Positions 20,772 to 25,511 of a stretch of DNA of 25,511 nucleotides are shown in pieces; position 1 is the first letter of the stretch, and each line of letters opens with the position of its first letter. Origin of the DNA: Chlamydomonas sphaeroides (lineage: Eukaryota > Chlorophyta > Chlorophyceae > Chlamydomonadales > Chlamydomonadaceae); the NCBI GenBank assembly GCA_001662425.1, contig BDDC01001398.1, positions 1 through 25,511 of the forward strand, written 5' to 3'. Below the pieces are notes generated by a model. It worked only from the letters and a program-made list of their open reading frames with translations, had not been told where the DNA came from and did not search any database. A program made the position numbers and the translations under genes.

Positions 20772-23054
20772 TCACGCCTTGCACAGGATGTCGTCCTCGC
20801 GCAGCACCACGAACTTCTCGCCCGAGGGCGTCTCCATGTTGTCGCCCGCGTACTTGAAGTACAGCACCTTGTCGCCGGGCTTGACCTGTGGGGCGGCACC
20901 ACACGGCGCGGCAGGCGCCCGGCGGTTTATTGGCACGGCCCCTCTTGGCTCAGCTGCAACCTCCCGCCTTGCTGGGAGGGTGGTCAGGGGGAAGGGCCCG
21001 CAGCCGCGCGTGCAGCGCCCAATCCTGTACACATGCTTGCTGTTTCCCTAGCCTCGACAGCTCCGCCCCCGGCCTCAATCCAGACCGGCCCTGAGCCCGC
21101 CACGCGCTAGCCTTTTCCCCCTACCCACACACACCAGGAGCCCCACCCCACGCACCGTCATGGCCTTGCGCTTGCCCTCAGCGTCCTTGTCGTACTTGCC
21201 CGGCCCGCAGCGCACCACGGTGCCGCTCAGAGGCCGCTCCTTGGCGGTCTCGGGCAGGATCACGCCGCCCAGGGTCAGGTCGGACACCTCCTCCACCTGC
21301 GGACAGGGGCGGGGATCCGGTCACACAGCAGCTCTAAGGAACCCAAGAAACTGCTAGGTCACCAAGATACCGGCCGGGGACAGAGCGAGGGGGTTGGCAG
21401 TGCAATGGTGGGAAGAAGCGGTGCGCTGGAACGATGCTTGCGATACAGTGAATCCTCGTTTTCGCAGGCTTGTACCCCTGGCTTCGCTTTAGTTTTCCAT
21501 GATGCTTGCGGAGCATACCGCATTGCGGCGGTGGGGGCGGGGTATTAATGGTTATGCCAACGCGTGGGGGTTGGGGTGTGATGTTTAGTGTGGGGCTAAG
21601 GGGGCAGGCTAGCGGGGGGGGAGGCGGCCACTGAAACCCGGGTCACCCCACGACGAGCGGGCCGCTGCATCGCGCCGACGAAAGCTACGCCGGCTGCCAG
21701 CTGCCCCTGGCAAGCCGAGGACAGCAGCGGCTTAGCTATGCACCCAGCGATATCGAACAAGGTCCGCGCGCTGCGCCTCGGCACCTCAGTCCCGGTACCG
21801 CGCCCGCGCCCCCGGCAGTTGTGTACCCGCCGAGCCAGTAACCCACCCTTCCCTGTCCGACCCGACGCTTGCCGCCGCCATTCCAGCAAGCAGGTCGCGG
21901 TATCCCCGCCCCATCCTGCTCCAGACGCGCAAACCCCCTTCCCAGCCACGCCACCAGCCACGCCACAGCGCCAGCCGGCGACCGGGCTCTCCGACCCGAC
22001 CAAGCCTTTGACCCAGCCGAGTCCCGTCAGGGCGGACATTCCGGCCCCTTGTCCCCATCCCTGTTCCCCCAGCCCTGCCCAGCGGTCCCCATCCTCTCTT
22101 CCCGCAGGCCCCGGCCAGAGGCAGCGCCCCACCTTGATGAGGACGCGGTCGCTCAGCGGCTGCAGCTCCGGCACGTCATCGGCCTGGGCGTCTGCGGGCG
22201 GGAAAGAGGGATGAGAGCCAGAGGGCACCGCCGCGAGTACCAGCGCCGTGCGCCGGTCGCCGTGCCGGCAAGAAGGAGGCGCTGCCGTGCCGGCAGGGAG
22301 GAGGCGCTGCCGTGGCACCGCGGTTGTTTGCTACACGCAGGACTGCATGTCACGGCTCGACCGCCCCTATTGAAGCATCCGCGCAACCCCTCCCAAAGTC
22401 GCGACGTGGGGTTGATGTCGGGCGTGCAACATCCCCCATCGCCGTGCGCTGACGCTGCTCACTTTGCCGGGGCATGACGCCCACAATGTCGTCCTCGCGA
22501 ATAAGGATGTACTCTTCGTCGTTAGACATCTTAATCTCCTGGTACATGAACCCGAACTTGCTGTACAGCACAGTCTGCCCCGGCTGCAGCGTGAAGGGCT
22601 TCACCTCCCCGTTGCCGACCCGGCCATCGCCGAGCAGCACGACATCGCCTGTGGGCCATGTGGTCATGTTAAAGCGTCTTGTGGTGGAGGGGAGGCGACG
22701 AGGGGGAGAGAAGGGGGGGGGCTCACCGGACGTGGGCTTCTTGATGGCCGAGGGTGGGAGAAGGATGCCACCACGGGTCTTGATTTCCTCCTCGGCAACG
22801 CGCACCAGCACACGGTCGCCCTTGGGCTCAACCTGCAGAGCAGGGCCCATGGTCGGCAGCAGCTCTGGCGCGTGCCTCCTTGCTTGCGGCAGGCAATGCG
22901 GTAGCGCTTGCAGAGCCTTATCGCGACCTCGCTAGTGTACCTTGCTGTAGGGAGCTGGCACCGTGATCGCCTCGGCGCGCACAAGCACAGCCGAGCGGCG
23001 GCCAGTCGCAGCCCGGCCGCCGAAGACACCGCGACGAGACAGGCACGTCTGCAT
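20772..23054 (-). CDS. CPN20: Chloroplast co-chaperonin CPN20 (tandem GroES domains)
   Basis: Stromal co-chaperonin that caps the CPN60 barrel during protein folding. Exons on the - strand: 23054-22941, 22832-22727, 22648-22463, 22191-22133, 21296-21156, 20885-20772; phases match, 720 nt, 239 aa. Residues 1-26 look like a transit peptide (MQTCLSRRGVFGGRAATGRR, then SAVLVRA). GroES domain 1 is about 39-132: PKGDRVLVRV, mobile loop IKTRGGILLPP, and IREDDIVGVMP. Domain 2 is about 141-239: LSDRVLIKVEE, mobile loop DLTLGGVILPE, GPGKYDKDAEGKRKAM and VLREDDILCKA. Both loops keep the aliphatic GGIL/GGVIL tripeptide that binds chaperonin. The two-domain layout and length are those of plant and algal CPN20. 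Assignment is nearly certain. Confidence 0.96.
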
Positions 23055-23810
23055 GGTGCTAGTTACGAGTAATGAGAATGCACGAAATGTGGAATTGTGG
23101 CGAAGTCCAACCTACGCGGTTTGCCGATGTCTCGAGCAGGTTCGGCACACGTGCGGCAAACCCTGGGCGCCTCTGTCTCCCAGCGGTTCCCCCTTCCGTC
23201 CCCACGCAACGTCCTCCGTCATCCCTTACCCCCCTCAGTCACTGGTGCTTTGCTACTTTAGTTTGCAGCATCCAGGTCAGTCCAGGTGCTGAGAAGCCTA
23301 CAGTGCGCATTGACAACGCCTCAGCCGATGGTGCGGAGCACGAAGAGCCTCCTGCCCAAGGGCCCCTTGGCTCCATGCCCATAGCCCATGCACTGCCTTA
23401 TGCAACTAGTGGATGCTGTCGCTGGATGGATACGTAAGCCACAGGCCTTGCGCAAAGTTCGGTTTCTTTCAGCCAGGGCCCCCCCCTGCTTTTAGCTCTG
23501 CGAACCGTGCTTGCATGTGTTTCCCGGCCAAGCCGCTGAAGCTCCCGTGGCTCATGCCCTGCCTCGTCCCCAGCGGTCAGGATCGCAAGAAGCTGCGCAC
23601 GTCATCGCCATGTCCTGCGGACTCCAGGGGGCCAGGATGTCACACTCTGCCCCGACTGGCACGGCAAGGTGCGGGTCTCAATTGCCAAGAAAAGAGAAAC
23701 GCCCCTGCCCTGATCGCCTCGCCCCTGGCCGTGTGCCAGGCAGGGATCGTATCTTGCCCGCTGCCTAGATATCCGGGGTGGGTGGCTTGCCCTCGCCGCA
23801 CGGCTGGGAA

Positions 23811-23895
23811 GTCACCCGAGGTGGCGCCCATGTGGGCTGCTGAGGTCACCCAGCCCGAGTGACTTCAGCCCCACATGGTCAACACATCGGGTGAC
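23811..23895. repeat. Long imperfect inverted repeat (hairpin)
   Basis: The outer arms GTCACCCGAGGTG (23811-23823) and CACATCGGGTGAC (23883-23895) pair at 12 of 13 positions. After a 4-by-4 internal loop, the inner arms 23828-23849 and 23859-23878 pair over 20 bp with one 2-nt bulge and one G-T pair, closing on a 9-nt loop (23850-23858). Together they form an 85-nt fold-back of about 32 pairs. It may be a miniature transposon remnant or a small-RNA precursor; sequence alone cannot decide. Confidence 0.75.
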
Positions 23896-23905
23896 CTAGG
23901 TCACC
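23890..23905. repeat. 16-bp perfect palindrome
   Basis: GGTGACCTAGGTCACC is its own reverse complement. It overlaps the right end of the hairpin at 23811-23895 and reuses the GTCACC motif found in both hairpin arms. Confidence 0.85.
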
Positions 23906-25151
23906 TAGATACCGACATACGAGCTCCGGTACCAGGTCTTCTGGGACACATGGTGCGTATTGACATCGCCACTTCGAGGCCTGCCCTTACTAAAAACCGG
24001 GTGATCCACGCAGTGCGTGGCTCAGCAGCGCTCGGCCGGACTGTTGCAAGCACTGCGACATGTGAGGCGTCACGTGTGGCAGAAGGCGAATGAAGCCAAG
24101 AGCCTGTGACCTGCCTTGCGTGGCTGGTCGCTGGCTGGGCAATGTTGCCTGCGGACAGGGCGGCGCCCCTTCGGACGCGCTCCGCCAGTGGTGCGCACAA
24201 CAACGAAAGGCCGTCCACACGGAAGGTAGCACAGAGGAGCTGGGTCGATGCCTGCCGGAAGGTCAGTCACACGGGTCCCCTCGGCGTGCGGCCAACACTC
24301 GTGAGGCCGGCCTCGAAGCACTCAAGGCTGGCCGCCAATGGGCCGATGCAGCCAGGCTAGACGCGTGCGTTGTGGGCAGACCGTGCCTGGCACGCCGCTG
24401 CCAACCGTCACCGCACTCCCTGGCACACACGGCGCCCACCACCTGCCTCATCACCAGGCACACCAACCCAACGCCATCGCTGCGAGCCTGCCTCATGTCC
24501 TCCCACGCACCTGGCGCACGTAGCAACCATCGAATGCCGTCGCCGTGCAGCTGCGGCGGCTGCCACCACCTTGCAGCGAGGCGTGCGACACGCACACGCT
24601 AGTCAGCTGGGGTCCACCGACTTGATCTGGGGCGTCATATCATATGCATGGTGCAGCAGGGCCACTTGGGGTGAAGTGCGAGATGGCTTCGAGGAGCATG
24701 TATGCTCGGCGCTCGCGACGGGTCGGTCACTCCAGGTGCGACTGCTTGACCTGTGATTGCTATAATGACGTTGTATATGTCGTTCGGGAACCCGCCGCCA
24801 CAAAGCGCCACCAAGGGCCACCAAGCGACACCGAGCGACGCCGTCCTGCGAGTGGCTGCAGCCTGCACCCCCGCCTCGCGCTCGGGCAGGGGGGCATCCG
24901 CCTGCGCGCCAATCGGCAGCAAGGCAATCCATGTGTAGCGAACGCGCCTGTCGGCCCTCCTCCCCCGCCGCCATAGCCCCACGGCCTCGGCCACACGCTG
25001 CCTCACGTCCCAGCCCTGTGTCGTCCACGCCCGCCCCCACACGCTGCGCACCCGCCACGTGCACTCCTCTGCCCCGCCCGGCCCCCTGCTGCACTAGCCC
25101 GGCCCCCACCCGCTAGCCTCGCCCGCGCCCCCACCCCTGCTCTCGCCCCGG

Positions 25152-25511
25152 CTACTGATCCATTCTCCGCCTCAACCGCTGGTGGTACAGGTCCCGTCCC
25201 CCGCCGTAGCCGTTGTCGTAGCCGTCCCCATCGTCCAAGTCCTCTGCGGGGCGCCGGCGCACGGCGGAGTATGGGCGGGTCCGCACCTCAGCACGAGTCA
25301 CGTTCACCGAAGCGCCTAGCCTACTGAGGTGCGCTGCTCCACGTGTGCGCCCACGTCAACGTCAACTTGGGGCTACCACACTCACCGTAGCCGTACCCCA
25401 TGGGCCGTCGTTTCCCGAAGTCGTCCGGCGGCGGCAAGCCGCGGCCCCCGTACGGCTCGGGTCCGGGCGGGTAGCCCCTCCCAGGCGAGCCGCTGGGCCC
25501 GTAGCCTCCGT
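25152..25511 (-). CDS. C-terminal exons of an unrecognised Gly/Tyr/Arg-rich protein (partial)
   Basis: Two exons on the - strand: 25511-25386 (continuing off the right edge) and 25243-25152, joined across the 142-bp intron 25244-25385 (donor GTGAGT, acceptor CCCCGCAG; phase 1 joins correctly and ends in TAG). The readable protein is rich in Gly, Tyr, Pro and Asp/Arg: GGYGPSGSPGRGYPPG, PPPDDFGKRRPMGYGY, DLDDGDGYDNGYGGGRD, and a basic end YHQRLRRRMDQ. Such tails occur in RNA-binding and other low-complexity proteins, but no domain is visible here, so no function is assigned. A different acceptor at about 25293 would change the frame. The regular Tyr spacing across the chosen junction favours the model given. 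Confidence 0.55.

Larger units (their letters stand above)
23055..25151. other. Intergenic region upstream of CPN20
   Basis: About 2.1 kb between the CPN20 start and the stop codon of the partial gene at the right edge, both on the - strand. It should hold the CPN20 promoter and the neighbour's 3' UTR. No exon with family resemblance was found. The one clear structure is the hairpin at 23811-23895 with the adjoining palindrome at 23890-23905. The open frames in 24090-25110 overlap on both strands and look random. Confidence 0.55.

Noticed and set aside
24603..25109. - strand frame of 168 codons next to the partial gene
   Set aside because: It has no family resemblance, overlaps other frames on both strands, and lies downstream of the neighbouring gene's stop codon in probable 3' UTR.

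Overview
The window is nuclear DNA from a green alga, most likely of the Volvocales (Chlamydomonas/Volvox group). It is very GC-rich, all of its genes are broken up by GT-AG introns with GTGAG/GTGCG donors, and it encodes a (Ser-Pro)n hydroxyproline-rich cell-wall type protein and a plastid co-chaperonin with two fused GroES domains. No bacterial, organellar or viral gene was seen. An assembly gap (Ns) lies at 12611-12988.

Six protein genes can be rebuilt exon by exon, five of them to a continuous frame across every splice junction. (1) + strand, 338-5132: the 3' part (13 exons, 379 aa) of an EF-hand-bearing MscS-type mechanosensitive channel; its 5' end lies left of the window. (2) - strand, 13723-7927: a complete 9-exon, 690-aa secreted protein with a signal peptide, one FAS1 (fasciclin) domain, an acidic linker and a long Pro/Ser-rich wall domain. 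The N gap falls in one of its introns. (3) - strand, 17250-15698: Tim50, a mitochondrial inner-membrane protein import receptor (3 exons, 359 aa). (4) + strand, 17706-19926: a triose-phosphate/nucleotide-sugar transporter family protein (7 exons, 336 aa). (5) - strand, 23054-20772: chloroplast co-chaperonin CPN20 (6 exons, 239 aa). (6) - strand, 25511-25152: the last two exons of a Gly/Tyr/Arg-rich protein of unknown function whose 5' part lies to the right of the window.

Genes 1 and 2 converge on a 2.8-kb G-rich region, 3 and 4 diverge from a 455-bp shared upstream region, 4 and 5 converge. The genes do not form a pathway. They serve membrane tension sensing, cell wall/adhesion, mitochondrial import, endomembrane solute transport and plastid protein folding.

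No wholly new system was found. The points most worth a second look are the FAS1-then-HRGP architecture of gene 2, which is the reverse of the published Volvox algal-CAM order; the EF-hand/MscS fusion with an atypical calcium loop; two GC-AG introns in that gene; and a long hairpin at 23811-23895 in otherwise empty intergenic DNA.
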